Source: Tepidibacter thalassicus DSM 15285
GTDB lineage: Bacteria > Bacillota > Clostridia > Peptostreptococcales > Peptostreptococcaceae
NCBI RefSeq assembly: GCF_900129915.1
Contig: NZ_FQXH01000007.1
Span: forward strand, 62,001-126,000
Length of the DNA stretch: 64,000 bases
Direction: 5' to 3'
The notes below the pieces were generated by a model. That model saw only the letters and a program-made list of their open reading frames with translations, had not been told where the DNA came from and ran no database searches. Made by a program: the position numbers and the translations under genes. Positions 47,246-55,527 of the stretch are shown here, piece after piece; within the stretch, counting starts at the first letter, position 1, and every line of letters begins with the position of its first letter.

Positions 47246-47251
47246 TTCTTT

Positions 47252-47280
47252 ATTATATTTATCACTATTTATATAAACAA
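47252..47280 (-). promoter_or_regulatory. Candidate rnc promoter
   Basis: Minus-strand TTGTTT (47275-47280), 17-bp spacer, TATAAT (47252-47257). The expected start is near 47245, right at the AGGAGG, so the mRNA would begin with its Shine-Dalgarno. Confidence 0.45.
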
Positions 47281-47352
47281 TTTGCTTTTAAGTTATTTTT
47301 TCAAATTATAGTTTACTATGTTTAATACATTATTGCAAAGAAATTTAAATAA

Positions 47353-47382
47353 AAAACGACTGCTAAAAGCAGTCATTTTTTA
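47353..47382 (-). terminator. Terminator after the CD1247-type gene
   Basis: Stem AATGACTGC / GCAGTCGTT with a short loop and TTTTTATTT tail on the minus strand. Confidence 0.8.
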
Positions 47383-47396
47383 TGCAAATTTCTCTT

Positions 47397-47834
47397 TTAT
47401 TTCTCTTCATGCTCTCCACAGTGGCAATCAATATAATCATGATCTTCATGGCAGTGGCATTCATCTTCTGCAAATAATATAACCTCTTTACAATTTGGGC
47501 AAAGAATATCTACATCTTCATCGTATAGTAAATCTTCATCTATTTCAACTTCTTCTCCACAATTCGGGCATTCAACTTCTATATACTCAAATTCTTCATC
47601 GTCAATATCATCTTCATATACTTCATCTTCTAGATCTTCTAAATCTTCATCTATCGACTCTATGTATTCAGCCATTTCGCTTTGTTCTTCTTCAATTTCA
47701 ACTATTGCATCAGCAAAATCATCTAAAACATCAACTATTTGCATTAAAAGTTTTCCTTCTTTACTACTTTCGTCAATTCCTAAGCCTTCTGCCAATCCTT
47801 TTAAATATGCTACTTTTTCATATAAATATTGCAT
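47397..47834 (-). CDS. CD1247 N-terminal-domain protein with zinc ribbon
   Basis: A 145-residue protein conserved in Clostridia. Residues 1-60 (YLYEKVAYLKGLAEGLGIDESSKEGKLL) are predicted helical. A very acidic linker follows, then a zinc ribbon with CPNCGEE...CPNCKE, and a tail with ECHCHEDHDY and DCHCGEH that adds Cys/His pairs. The function is unknown; it looks like a metal-binding or protein-contact factor. The ATG follows AAGGAGG. It is the last gene of the aro/pepP/efp run. Confidence 0.8.
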   Translation of the reverse strand: MQYLYEKVAYLKGLAEGLGIDESSKEGKLLMQIVDVLDDFADAIVEIEEEQSEMAEYIESIDEDLEDLEDEVYEDDIDDEEFEYIEVECPNCGEEVEIDEDLLYDEDVDILCPNCKEVILFAEDECHCHEDHDYIDCHCGEHEEK

Positions 47835-47912
47835 ATTATATACCTCCTTATTATAATTTTAACTTCCCTATTCATATTAAGATATATATATTATATCCAA
47901 TAAGAAGGTACA

Positions 47913-48470
47913 TTAAACTCTAGATAAATATTCTCCTGTTCTAGTATCTATTTTTATTTTATCTCCTTTATTTACAAATAAAGGTACTTGAACTACTGCT
48001 CCAGTTTCAACTGTTGCTGCTTTTGTTACATTAGTTGCAGTATCCCCTTTTACTCCTGGTTCAGTATCTACAACTTCAAGTTCTACAAAGTTTGGTGCTT
48101 CAACTTGAAAAGCTTGCCCTTCATAAAATCTAATTGTAGCATTATCATTTTCTTTTAAAAATTTTATAGCTTCTTCAACTTGCTCATAATTTAAAGGTAC
48201 TTGATCATAAGTTTCATTATCCATAAAATAATATAATTCTCCATCATTGTATAAATACTGCATTTGTTTTGTTTCTATGTGAGCTTTTGGGAATTTATCA
48301 GATGGGTTAAAAGCTTCTTCCCTTATAGCTCCCGTTTTTAAATTTTTATATTTCGTTCTAACAAATGCTGCTCCTTTACCAGGTTTAACATGTTGAAAAT
48401 CAACTACTAAACATGGTTGACCATCTTTTACAAAAGTAACTCCTTTTCTAAAATCTCCTGCTGAAACCAT
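47913..48470 (-). CDS. efp: Elongation factor P
   Basis: A 185-residue, tRNA-shaped factor that relieves ribosome stalling at polyproline. The conserved loop [11 protein letters not shown] puts K32 at the modified position. The S1-like C-terminal domains end in the [17 protein letters not shown] signature. The ATG follows GGAGGG. It lies 25 bp after pepP, a common clostridial arrangement. Confidence 0.97.
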   Translation of the reverse strand: MVSAGDFRKGVTFVKDGQPCLVVDFQHVKPGKGAAFVRTKYKNLKTGAIREEAFNPSDKFPKAHIETKQMQYLYNDGELYYFMDNETYDQVPLNYEQVEEAIKFLKENDNATIRFYEGQAFQVEAPNFVELEVVDTEPGVKGDTATNVTKAATVETGAVVQVPLFVNKGDKIKIDTRTGEYLSRV

Positions 48471-48495
48471 TATTATCCCTCCATTATTTAATTTT

Positions 48496-49563
48496 TTAGT
48501 ATGATAATTCTATTAATTCCTTAGGTGAGTTAGATAATACTTTATATCCATCTTCTATAACAACAACCAAATCTTCTATTCTAACTCCTCCAAAATCAGG
48601 AATATAAATACCAGGTTCATCTGTTATAACCATACCAGGTAATAATGGATTTTTACCTAATGAATTTACATGAGGCATTTCATGAACTTCAAGACCTACG
48701 CCATGGCCAAGCCCATGTCCAAATTTATCTCCATATCCTGCATTTGTTATAACATCCCTAGCAATTTTATCTAGCTCACAACCAGTAATCCCTGGCTTTA
48801 TAGCTTCTAAAGCTTTAATTTGAGCATTCAATACAATATCATATATTTTCTTTTGCTCATCATTTGCTTTTCCCACAACTATAGTTCTAGTCATATCAGA
48901 ACAATATCCATTATATATACAACCAAAATCTAATGTCAAGAAATCTCCTTCTTCTATTAACTTCTCACTTGCAACTCCATGTGGAAGAGAAGATCTTTTT
49001 CCAGAAGCAACTATAGAATCAAAAGATATACCTGAAGCACCTTTTTTCTTCATAAAATACTCAATTTCTAAAGCTATATCTTTCTCAGAAATTCCTGGTT
49101 TTATAAATTTTAATATATGATCAAAAGCTTCATCTGCAATATTAGCAGCTTTTGCTATTGTATTTATTTCTTCTTCATCTTTAACAACTCTTAAAGAAAG
49201 CATTAAACCTTTTAAAGGTACAAAATTTATATCCTTAAGTTCATTAGTGAATTTAGAATATGTAGAAAAATCCATATAATCATCTTCAAATCCTAATTTT
49301 TTTATATTCATATCAAGTAAATATTCTGTTATAGGCTTTGTTCTTGATATTTCAAGTATTTCAAACCCCTTACATTGATTTGAAGCCTGTTGTACATATC
49401 TAAAATCTGTAAAAAACATATTTTTACTTTCTGTTATAAGCACATATCCTGCAGTTCCTGTAAAACCAGAAATATATCTTCTATTTTCAGGCTTATATAT
49501 TAAAACTGCATCTAAATCTCTATTCTTCATTTCATTTTTAAGATTTTTTATTCTACTATTCAT
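48496..49563 (-). CDS. pepP: Xaa-Pro aminopeptidase (M24B)
   Basis: A 355-residue metallopeptidase. The creatinase-like N-terminal domain (about 1-125) precedes the pita-bread catalytic domain with all five metal ligands visible: the two Asp of [17 protein letters not shown], His of [14 protein letters not shown], Glu of [11 protein letters not shown] and Glu of [10 protein letters not shown]. It removes N-terminal residues preceding proline. It overlaps the aroQ stop by four bases. Confidence 0.94.
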   Translation of the reverse strand: MNSRIKNLKNEMKNRDLDAVLIYKPENRRYISGFTGTAGYVLITESKNMFFTDFRYVQQASNQCKGFEILEISRTKPITEYLLDMNIKKLGFEDDYMDFSTYSKFTNELKDINFVPLKGLMLSLRVVKDEEEINTIAKAANIADEAFDHILKFIKPGISEKDIALEIEYFMKKKGASGISFDSIVASGKRSSLPHGVASEKLIEEGDFLTLDFGCIYNGYCSDMTRTIVVGKANDEQKKIYDIVLNAQIKALEAIKPGITGCELDKIARDVITNAGYGDKFGHGLGHGVGLEVHEMPHVNSLGKNPLLPGMVITDEPGIYIPDFGGVRIEDLVVVIEDGYKVLSNSPKELIELSY

Positions 49564-50009
49564 TTATTTTCCCCCTTTTTAAAATAATCAACTAAAGAAT
49601 ATACCGCAAGCACATAGCTATAAAAACCAAATCCCGATATTTGTCCTATACAAGCCTTGGCTATAACACTATTTTGTCTAAATTCTTCTCGTGAGTAAAT
49701 ATTAGAAATATGAACTTCAACTGTAGGTATATTTATAGCCTTTATTGCATCGTATATTGCAAAACTGTAATGTGTATAAGCCCCTGGATTTATTATTATA
49801 CCTTCATATACTCCAATGCTTTCATGAAGCTTATCTATAATTTTTCCTTCACAATTACTTTGAAAAAAATCCACAATTACATCATGCTTTTTACATTCAT
49901 TTAAAATAGTAATTTCTAAATCTTCAATACTGCTTTTTCCATATACATCTTTCTCTCTAAATCCTAATAAATTCAAGTTAGGTCCATTTACAACCAATAT
50001 TTTCTTCAC
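49560..50009 (-). CDS. aroQ: 3-Dehydroquinate dehydratase, type II
   Basis: A 149-residue shikimate-pathway enzyme converting 3-dehydroquinate to 3-dehydroshikimate. NGPNLNLLGFREKDVYG holds the flexible-loop Arg and catalytic Tyr. NPGAYTHYSFAIYDAI and VEVHISNIYSREEFR are the type II signatures. The start is GTG after GAGGTG. It lies in a run with aroK and, further upstream, aroE. Confidence 0.96.
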   Translation of the reverse strand: MKKILVVNGPNLNLLGFREKDVYGKSSIEDLEITILNECKKHDVIVDFFQSNCEGKIIDKLHESIGVYEGIIINPGAYTHYSFAIYDAIKAINIPTVEVHISNIYSREEFRQNSVIAKACIGQISGFGFYSYVLAVYSLVDYFKKGENK

Positions 50010-50049
50010 AAAAACACCTCAAAATATAATTTTTACCATTATTATAATA

Positions 50050-50562
50050 TCATACTTTATTTAAATTGAATAGTATACTAAAAACTACTTCTTGTATATT
50101 TTTATCATCTACATCTACTATTATATCAGAAGCTTTTTTATATTTATCAATTCTATTATTCAAAAGAGCAGTTATTTTTTTATCTAAATTTTCATTTTCC
50201 AACAAAGGCCTTTGTATATTTGACATTTTCAAATTTCTAATTATAGTATTTTTACTTGCATTTAACCATACTACAATTCCAATTTTTTTTAACAAATCTA
50301 TGTTAATATCTTTTTCTATTATTCCTCCACCTGTAGATAGTACTATATTTTCTCTACCAACTATTTTTTTTAATATAAAAGTTTCTAAATCTCTAAAATA
50401 AATTTCTCCTTTTTGTTTAAATATATTGTTAATACTCATATTTTCTATTTCTTCAACAAGTAAATCAGTATCAATAAAATCAGCATTAATTTTTTGAGAA
50501 AGACTTTCCCCTATTGTAGTTTTTCCTGTTGCCATAAATCCTATTAATACTATATTTTTCAA
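50050..50562 (-). CDS. aroK: Shikimate kinase
   Basis: A 170-residue ATP-dependent kinase making shikimate 3-phosphate. The P-loop is GFMATGKTT (8-16), followed by DTDLLVEE and STGGGI, the substrate-binding motifs. A GTG in frame at 50577 lies inside the end of comFB; the TTG at 50562, just past the comFB stop and spaced from GTGGGG, gives the typical MKNIVLIGFM start. The lid Arg is in NIQRPLL. Confidence 0.92.
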   Translation of the reverse strand: MKNIVLIGFMATGKTTIGESLSQKINADFIDTDLLVEEIENMSINNIFKQKGEIYFRDLETFILKKIVGRENIVLSTGGGIIEKDINIDLLKKIGIVVWLNASKNTIIRNLKMSNIQRPLLENENLDKKITALLNNRIDKYKKASDIIVDVDDKNIQEVVFSILFNLNKV

Positions 50563-50563
50563 A

Positions 50564-50839
50564 CTACTCAACCCCACTATGTGGATTTTTACTAACTATT
50601 TCAATTGCCTTTACCAACTGATTCATAATATCTGCATTAAATTGACTATCCATTTCATTCAACTTTACAAAAACTTTTCCTTTTTGAGTTACACAATATT
50701 TAGGTGATAAATTATTTAAAGCTATAGCTTTTATATCCAAAATACACTTTTCACATTTACAAATCCCTTCATATTTTTGCAAAACTTTTTCTAAAATAAC
50801 ATCCACCATTTCTTCCATATAATTTTTTAATTTGTACAT
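50564..50839 (-). CDS. comFB: ComFB family protein
   Basis: A 91-residue protein of the late-competence ComFB family: NYMEEMVDVILEKVL, a C27/C29/C32 group in CKCEKC, DIKAIALNNLSPKYCV. ComFB of B. subtilis is a zinc-binding protein of the comF operon. Related proteins in cyanobacteria have been reported as cyclic-dinucleotide receptors. Here it directly follows the minor-pseudopilin genes, which supports a link to pili or DNA uptake. The ATG follows AGGGAG. Confidence 0.85.
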   Translation of the reverse strand: MYKLKNYMEEMVDVILEKVLQKYEGICKCEKCILDIKAIALNNLSPKYCVTQKGKVFVKLNEMDSQFNADIMNQLVKAIEIVSKNPHSGVE

Positions 50840-50857
50840 TTTAATCTCTCCCTTAAA

Positions 50858-51364
50858 TTAAGATATACAATAATTCCTAAAATAAACCAAAAATTCAACA
50901 TTCATAATTTCATTATTTTTTTCCATTTCTAAACAAACCCTTATTCCCTTACCTTCACTTATTTTTTCAACATTAAATTTTTTTACATAATCACCAATTT
51001 CATATCCATTATACAACAAATTCCTTCTATAAAACATCTTTTTTCTCTTATTATCTATATATATTCCTTCTATATTATTTGATAATATAAACCTTAATTC
51101 CTTTATTTCTCCTTTATTAAAATTTTTATTCTTAATTTTATGTCCATTTACATCTATAATACTATCAACCCCCGAAGAAATATGCAATTTATCTTCTATA
51201 AATTCCTTTATAAATTGAGCTTGTTCTTGAATTTCTATTCTAGCTTCAGTTTTTTTCAGTATTTTTATATTAAAAAACATAACATTAAATAATAAAAGTA
51301 GTAATATACTAGTAAGTCCTAATGAAACTATAACTTCCATAAGTGTAAAACCTTTTTTATTCAT
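50858..51364 (-). CDS. PilW-like minor pseudopilin
   Basis: A 168-residue type IV pilin-like protein. The prepilin leader MNKKG is followed by FTLMEVIVSLGLTSILLLLLF, so cleavage is expected after G5, with Glu at +5 of the mature protein. The rest is a mixed polar domain without recognised catalytic motif. The ATG at 51364 follows GGAGAAG; the ATG at 51379 lacks a site. It overlaps the preceding pseudopilin gene by 8 bp. Confidence 0.78.
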   Translation of the reverse strand: MNKKGFTLMEVIVSLGLTSILLLLLFNVMFFNIKILKKTEARIEIQEQAQFIKEFIEDKLHISSGVDSIIDVNGHKIKNKNFNKGEIKELRFILSNNIEGIYIDNKRKKMFYRRNLLYNGYEIGDYVKKFNVEKISEGKGIRVCLEMEKNNEIMNVEFLVYFRNYCIS

Positions 51365-51823
51365 ATATATCTTCTCCATACTTATAAATACATTCTTTAA
51401 TCAAAGTTCTTCCACTAAAGGGAATTATAGTAATTTCTCTTTTTTTATTGTTATCTCTATCAATTATAACTATAGTATCTCCTTGATAATTCAGAGAACC
51501 TGTTAAATTAAATATTACCTTAGAACAAGAATAATAAATATCTGTATTTTGAGGTAGTTCAACTTCTTTTTTATCTTTTCCATCTTCCCTTAATACATAA
51601 GAATTTACTCCATTAGGCTTTTTCTTATAATAAATATAAGTTGAATAATCCGAATTAATATTTTTTATTCTTACATATCTTATATCAGTGCAAAGCTGTC
51701 TTACAAATGAATCTATTTTATAATCTTTTAAATAAAATTTACAAATAGATATTGACAATAATATAGAAATTATACAAAGACATAATAAAAGCTCTATCAA
51801 AGTCACACTCCTTTATTATTCAC
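51357..51823 (-). pseudogene. GspH/FimT-like minor pseudopilin, apparent frameshift in the leader
   Basis: The open frame from the GTG at 51806 gives 149 residues starting MTLIELLLCLCIISILLSISI, a pilin helix without its leader. Just upstream AGGAGGAG precedes a GTG at 51823 that reads M-N-N-K-G-V and then meets TGA (51803-51805). Removing one TG from GTGTGA would join the two as NNKGVTLIELLL, a perfect prepilin leader. So the gene seems to carry a 2-nt insertion, or the base call is wrong. Internal initiation at 51806 is unlikely because the AAGGAG there is only one base away. Confidence 0.65.
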
Positions 51824-51825
51824 AA

Positions 51826-52497
51826 CTATCTCCTCCTAATCCAATTTCTAACTTCAATGAACTCATTTGTATTTTTATCTACATTTCCTTTATTAGGTAT
51901 TTTTATGTAAAAATCCAAAGTTATTTCCTTTCGTATTTTTCTTTTTTTATACAAAGAAGATATTTTAAATTTTATTCTATTATTTTCTATATATACTAAA
52001 TCATCTACTAAATCTATTTTCAAACCATTACCATTTATTTTTTCTATATCTTTTATAAAATTATATTTTTTACTTTTTTCTAAAAAAAATTTTTTATAAC
52101 CATTTTGAAACTCTTCATTTAATTTTTGTTCTATATTTTTTTTATTTAAATTATAAGAAATACCATTTTCATTTAATATTACATTTAAATAAATGCTATC
52201 TTCTCCCATTAATTCCTTATCAATTTCATTTTCTATAAAATTATCGTATTCAAATTTCAAAAAATTATTTAATTTATGCTCTCCATATTTTATAGCTCTT
52301 TGAATTTCCTCAACAACTTTTCCATAAACAAGTTCTAAACCTCCTTCACTTATATAAAAACATTTTTTTGAATTGACATATACATTTTGAATACTATAAT
52401 TAGTTAAAGAAATACTTAATAATGTTATGCTTAATATTAATAATATAAAAAATACAAAAATAGTATTAATCAATATAGACCCTTTCTCACCTATCAC
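51826..52497 (-). CDS. PilX-like pseudopilin/assembly protein
   Basis: A 223-residue protein with a short N-terminal charged segment, MIGEKGSILINTIFVFFILLILSITLLSISL, then a polar region with a CFYISEGGLELVYGKV segment typical of PilX/GspK-like proteins of type IV pilus or pseudopilus operons. The leader EKG is prepilin-like but lacks Glu+5, as in GspK. It is third from the end of the four-gene pseudopilin cluster and just upstream of the frameshifted gene. Confidence 0.65.
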   Translation of the reverse strand: MIGEKGSILINTIFVFFILLILSITLLSISLTNYSIQNVYVNSKKCFYISEGGLELVYGKVVEEIQRAIKYGEHKLNNFLKFEYDNFIENEIDKELMGEDSIYLNVILNENGISYNLNKKNIEQKLNEEFQNGYKKFFLEKSKKYNFIKDIEKINGNGLKIDLVDDLVYIENNRIKFKISSLYKKRKIRKEITLDFYIKIPNKGNVDKNTNEFIEVRNWIRRR

Positions 52498-52501
52498 AAA
52501 A

Positions 52502-52894
52502 TCACCTTATATTTTTATAACTTTGCAAATTTAAAATTTCATTACTATCTTTTTTAACTTTTACTATTAATTTTAAATAATTATTCACATCAAATTCACT
52601 ATTTGTCACTTCTAAAATAGTATCTACAATATATTTTCCTTCAATAAAAGATTTATCATTATAATTTTTCATCAACTCATCTGCATTTTCTACTTTCATT
52701 TTTTCAATATATTTTTGAGCTAAATTCAATGCTTTTAATTTTTCATTTGATTTTAAAGATAAAATAAAACAATTCAAAAAAATGCTTACAAAAGAAAATA
52801 CTATTATTTCTATTATTACTAAACTCAATATTATTTCTATTAATGTAAATCCTCTATTTTTATTTAATCTAACCATATTTAACATCTGCTTCAT
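52502..52894 (-). CDS. PilV/GspI-like minor pseudopilin
   Basis: A 130-residue pilin-like protein: NKNRG, then FTLIEIILSLVIIEIIVFSFV, with expected cleavage after the Gly and Glu at +5. The mature part has a KALNLAQKYIEKMK helix typical of PilV/GspI proteins. Three ATG codons lie near the start (52894, 52885, 52876) and none has a strong Shine-Dalgarno, so the exact start is open. It is the first gene of the pseudopilin-comFB-aroK run, after the aroE terminator. Confidence 0.75.
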   Translation of the reverse strand: MKQMLNMVRLNKNRGFTLIEIILSLVIIEIIVFSFVSIFLNCFILSLKSNEKLKALNLAQKYIEKMKVENADELMKNYNDKSFIEGKYIVDTILEVTNSEFDVNNYLKLIVKVKKDSNEILNLQSYKNIR

Positions 52895-52941
52895 ATTTTA
52901 AGTATTATCTGAATTTTATAAAATAATACATTTTAACAAAA

Positions 52942-52989
52942 AAATCATATGTTTTTTTATAATTTAAATTATAAAAAAACATATGATTT
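52942..52989 (-). terminator. Perfect 48-bp palindrome, terminator after aroE
   Basis: Two exactly complementary 24-base arms centred on AATTTAAATT, followed by TTTTTTTG on the minus strand. Confidence 0.75.
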
Positions 52990-53001
52990 AAAATTCACAC
53001 T

Positions 53002-53835
53002 TTACAATATACTATTCAATTCTTCTCTAGTTGGTTTTATATCTGTCCATATATAAAAAGCTTCAATTGCTTGATTTATAAGCATATTTATACCACCCAA
53101 TGTTTCTAAATTATTATCTTTTGCCCATTTTAAAAATTTTGTCTCTCTTGGATTATATACAATATCACACACTAACATATCATTATTTACTTTTATATTT
53201 TCATCAATTGCAATACTATTAATATTTGGAGTCATACCTAAAGATGTAGTGTTTATAAGTATATCTATACTTTCTAAATCTTTTTGAGTTACATTTAAAT
53301 CACCTACATTAACTTCTATATCAAAATTGCATTGAAGCAACTTACATATATTGTTAGCTCTATCTAAACTTCTATTTCTAATTTCAATAGAGTTAGCTCT
53401 AAAATTTGCAAGTTCTACAGCTATACTTCTAGCTCCTCCTCCTGCTCCCAATATCATGATATTTTTATTTTTTATTTCATATCCTTTTTCCAATATAGAA
53501 CTTACAAATCCTATTCCATCAGTATTATACCCTATTAATTTCCCATTTTCATTTTTAATAGTATTAACAGCTCCTATCAGTCTTGCACTAAAAGATATTT
53601 CATCTAAATACTTTAATATATTAACTTTATGAGGAACAGTTACATTAGCAGCATATATTTTAAGAGCTCTTATTCCATTAACAGCGTCTTCTAATTCTTC
53701 CGAATTAACATCAAAACACATATATTTATAATTCAGATTATATTTTTCAAATAAATAGTTATGTATACTTGGTGAAAAACTATGTTCTACAGGGTGTCCT
53801 AAAAGACAAATTAATTTAGTCTTACCATTTATCAA
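53002..53835 (-). CDS. aroE: Shikimate dehydrogenase
   Basis: A 277-residue NADPH enzyme reducing 3-dehydroshikimate. The substrate domain has LLGHPVEHSFSPSIHN and the catalytic Lys in NVTVPHK. NTDGIGF carries the catalytic Asp. The cofactor loop is GAGGGARSIAVEL, then NTTSLGM. An ATG at 53844 abuts the AAGGAG; the TTG at 53835 is properly spaced and preferred. It is 112 bp upstream of the pseudopilin genes and separated from them by a terminator. Confidence 0.94.
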   Translation of the reverse strand: MINGKTKLICLLGHPVEHSFSPSIHNYLFEKYNLNYKYMCFDVNSEELEDAVNGIRALKIYAANVTVPHKVNILKYLDEISFSARLIGAVNTIKNENGKLIGYNTDGIGFVSSILEKGYEIKNKNIMILGAGGGARSIAVELANFRANSIEIRNRSLDRANNICKLLQCNFDIEVNVGDLNVTQKDLESIDILINTTSLGMTPNINSIAIDENIKVNNDMLVCDIVYNPRETKFLKWAKDNNLETLGGINMLINQAIEAFYIWTDIKPTREELNSIL

Positions 53836-53869
53836 ATACACCATCTCCTTAATATGAACTTATAAAACT

Positions 53870-54430
53870 TTAATTCCATTGATTTTGCACTTCAGTTGCA
53901 AATAAACTACAAAGCATAAAACCAATTAAATATCCAATAAAACTTAAAATTATACTATCAATATCAAATCCTTTATAATTGTAACCTATCAAAAATGAAA
54001 TAATTAATTGTAAAAGTTCTTTTGATGCTGAAATTACAAATCCTATTTTAAATATTTTTGGTTTATTCCAACGATTTTTAACAAAAATACAAATAATAAA
54101 CCCTATAGGTATAAATGGGAGAAAATTACCTATTATCATATTGTAAACAACAATGTTTGAAACTGAATCATTTATGTTCTTAAATATATTTATTAAAGGA
54201 ATATAATTATGTTTTAATCCAAAATTATTTTTTATATCAGACGCTATTATCTTTTTATTAATTGGTATTGGGAAAATCATTATTTTTATTAATAAAGATA
54301 TATAAATAGAAAATATAAAGTGAAGTATTTTATCTATAAATATAAAATAAGTATTTTTATTTGCTAAATAAATAATTGCTAAATAACAGATTACAATAAA
54401 AACTCCAATAAAAAAATTAAAATAAAGCAT
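53870..54430 (-). CDS. VanZ-like membrane protein
   Basis: A 186-residue integral membrane protein with about five helices and the VanZ-type residues: DKILHFIFSIYISLL, then PLINIFKNIN, GNFLPFIPIGF, and ASKELLQLIISF...KGFDIDSIILSFIGYLIGF. VanZ of enterococci gives low-level teicoplanin resistance by an unknown mechanism; the role of chromosomal homologues is not known. The ATG follows TAGGAGGGG. It is expressed from a candidate promoter at 54493-54521. Confidence 0.78.
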   Translation of the reverse strand: MLYFNFFIGVFIVICYLAIIYLANKNTYFIFIDKILHFIFSIYISLLIKIMIFPIPINKKIIASDIKNNFGLKHNYIPLINIFKNINDSVSNIVVYNMIIGNFLPFIPIGFIICIFVKNRWNKPKIFKIGFVISASKELLQLIISFLIGYNYKGFDIDSIILSFIGYLIGFMLCSLFATEVQNQWN

Positions 54431-54492
54431 TATACGTAACCCCTCCTAATATATATTTTATTGTGATTAATACAAAATCAACCGCTTGATAA

Positions 54493-54521
54493 AGTGTAAC
54501 AAATTATTTAAAAAAAGTCAA
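54493..54521 (-). promoter_or_regulatory. Candidate promoter of the VanZ-like gene
   Basis: Minus-strand TTGACT (54516-54521), 17-bp spacer, TACACT (54493-54498). Confidence 0.5.
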
Positions 54522-54581
54522 TTTTTCCATTTTATAGAATAATTCCAATATCAAAATTCCAATTTAAAAAAATGTTAAAAA

Positions 54582-55103
54582 TTAATTTCCTATAAATTTA
54601 GACCCCGATAGCTTAATTGCTACTTTAACAACATTATAAATAAATATCGTCATAAAAACATTAGTTATCGCAGTTGGAAGTACTATACCTAAAAACAACC
54701 CATTAAACGGAGCAGGTAATCCTACTATAAAAAGTGCAGATATTAAAAATACAACTCCACTTATAATAGTTCCTATAAAAGATATTGCCAATATAAATAC
54801 TTGATTTTCTTTATACTTCCCTACTATTTTTATCATTAAAAACACTAATATACAAGTAACAAATTTATCTATAATATTTGGAATCTGTCCTCCTGGGAAT
54901 GTTGTTGTCATAGCAGTTATAAATCCTCCAATAATAGCTGTTAATATAGAATTTTTAAAATCACTATTTATGAGAATAGATACAAACATAATAGAAAGCA
55001 TTAAATCAAATTTCATACCAACTATCATACCTGGAATTAACTGATGTAATATAAATCCTATAGCAAGTAATAATGCCGTTAATATATTTTTTCTCAAATT
55101 CAT
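54582..55103 (-). CDS. trpP: Tryptophan transporter TrpP
   Basis: A 173-residue membrane protein with about five helices, of the TrpP/YhaG family: MTALLLAIGFILHQLIPG-type start, then GMKFDLMLSIMFVSIL, GGFITAMTTTFPGGQIPNIIDKFVT and GLFLGIVLPTAITNVFMT. Family knowledge: it is a likely tryptophan importer, TRAP-controlled in Bacillus. Here the upstream T-box with a UGG specifier strongly supports tryptophan as the substrate. The ATG follows GGAGAG. Confidence 0.9.
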   Translation of the reverse strand: MNLRKNILTALLLAIGFILHQLIPGMIVGMKFDLMLSIMFVSILINSDFKNSILTAIIGGFITAMTTTFPGGQIPNIIDKFVTCILVFLMIKIVGKYKENQVFILAISFIGTIISGVVFLISALFIVGLPAPFNGLFLGIVLPTAITNVFMTIFIYNVVKVAIKLSGSKFIGN

Positions 55104-55135
55104 ACAAATCTCTCCTTCTATTTTTCTACTTAAAT

Positions 55136-55434
55136 AAAAAAGCCCTCCATCCCTAATTAAGGGACGAAAAGCTCAATTTCCGCGGTACCACCCAAATTAG
55201 ATAGAAAAATACTATCTCATCTCAACAGATACAGAGATTATCCTCGATATCCTGTTTCTGTAACGGGAAACCCCCGACCATGGCTAATTTTCAAATAAAT
55301 TTATTTGAATTTCACCAGACTTCTCACAGGTCCATTCATTAGAAATTTAATAATAGGACTCTCACCAATCTCCTACTCGCTAAATATTAAATATTCTAAC
55401 TACTACTCCTGATCTTAGAATTTAATATATTTAT
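55136..55434 (-). promoter_or_regulatory. T-box riboswitch, tryptophan-specific, upstream of trpP
   Basis: The minus-strand leader holds the T-box core GGGTGGTACCGCG (55181-55193) and a 14-bp terminator stem AGCTTTTCGTCCCT / AGGGATGGAGGGCT with T-run (55136-55173). The context GAA-TGG-ACC places the Trp codon TGG at 55332-55334, the same context as the alaS specifier. Uncharged tRNA-Trp should turn trpP on. Confidence 0.92.
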
Positions 55435-55471
55435 TTTTATTAATTATATTAAATTCTAAGAATTATTACAA
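55414..55471 (-). promoter_or_regulatory. trpP promoter with 16-bp inverted repeat
   Basis: Minus-strand TTGTAA (55466-55471), 17-bp spacer, TATAAT (55443-55448). The arms CTTAGAATTTAATATA (55414-55429) and TATATTAAATTCTAAG (55445-55460) are exact inverse complements 15 bp apart and bracket the -10 and the start point, so a DNA-binding regulator could act here besides the T-box. Confidence 0.5.
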
Positions 55472-55479
55472 TTATTTTC

Positions 55480-55521
55480 AAAATATTTTTTATATAATTT
55501 AAATTATATAAAAAATATTTT
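55480..55521 (-). terminator. Perfect 42-bp palindrome after the ger operon
   Basis: Two exactly complementary 21-base A/T arms with no spacer, six bases past the stop of the 69-residue gene. No strong T-run follows. The central AATTTAAATT is shared with the palindrome after aroE. Confidence 0.55.
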
Positions 55522-55527
55522 ATTCAG

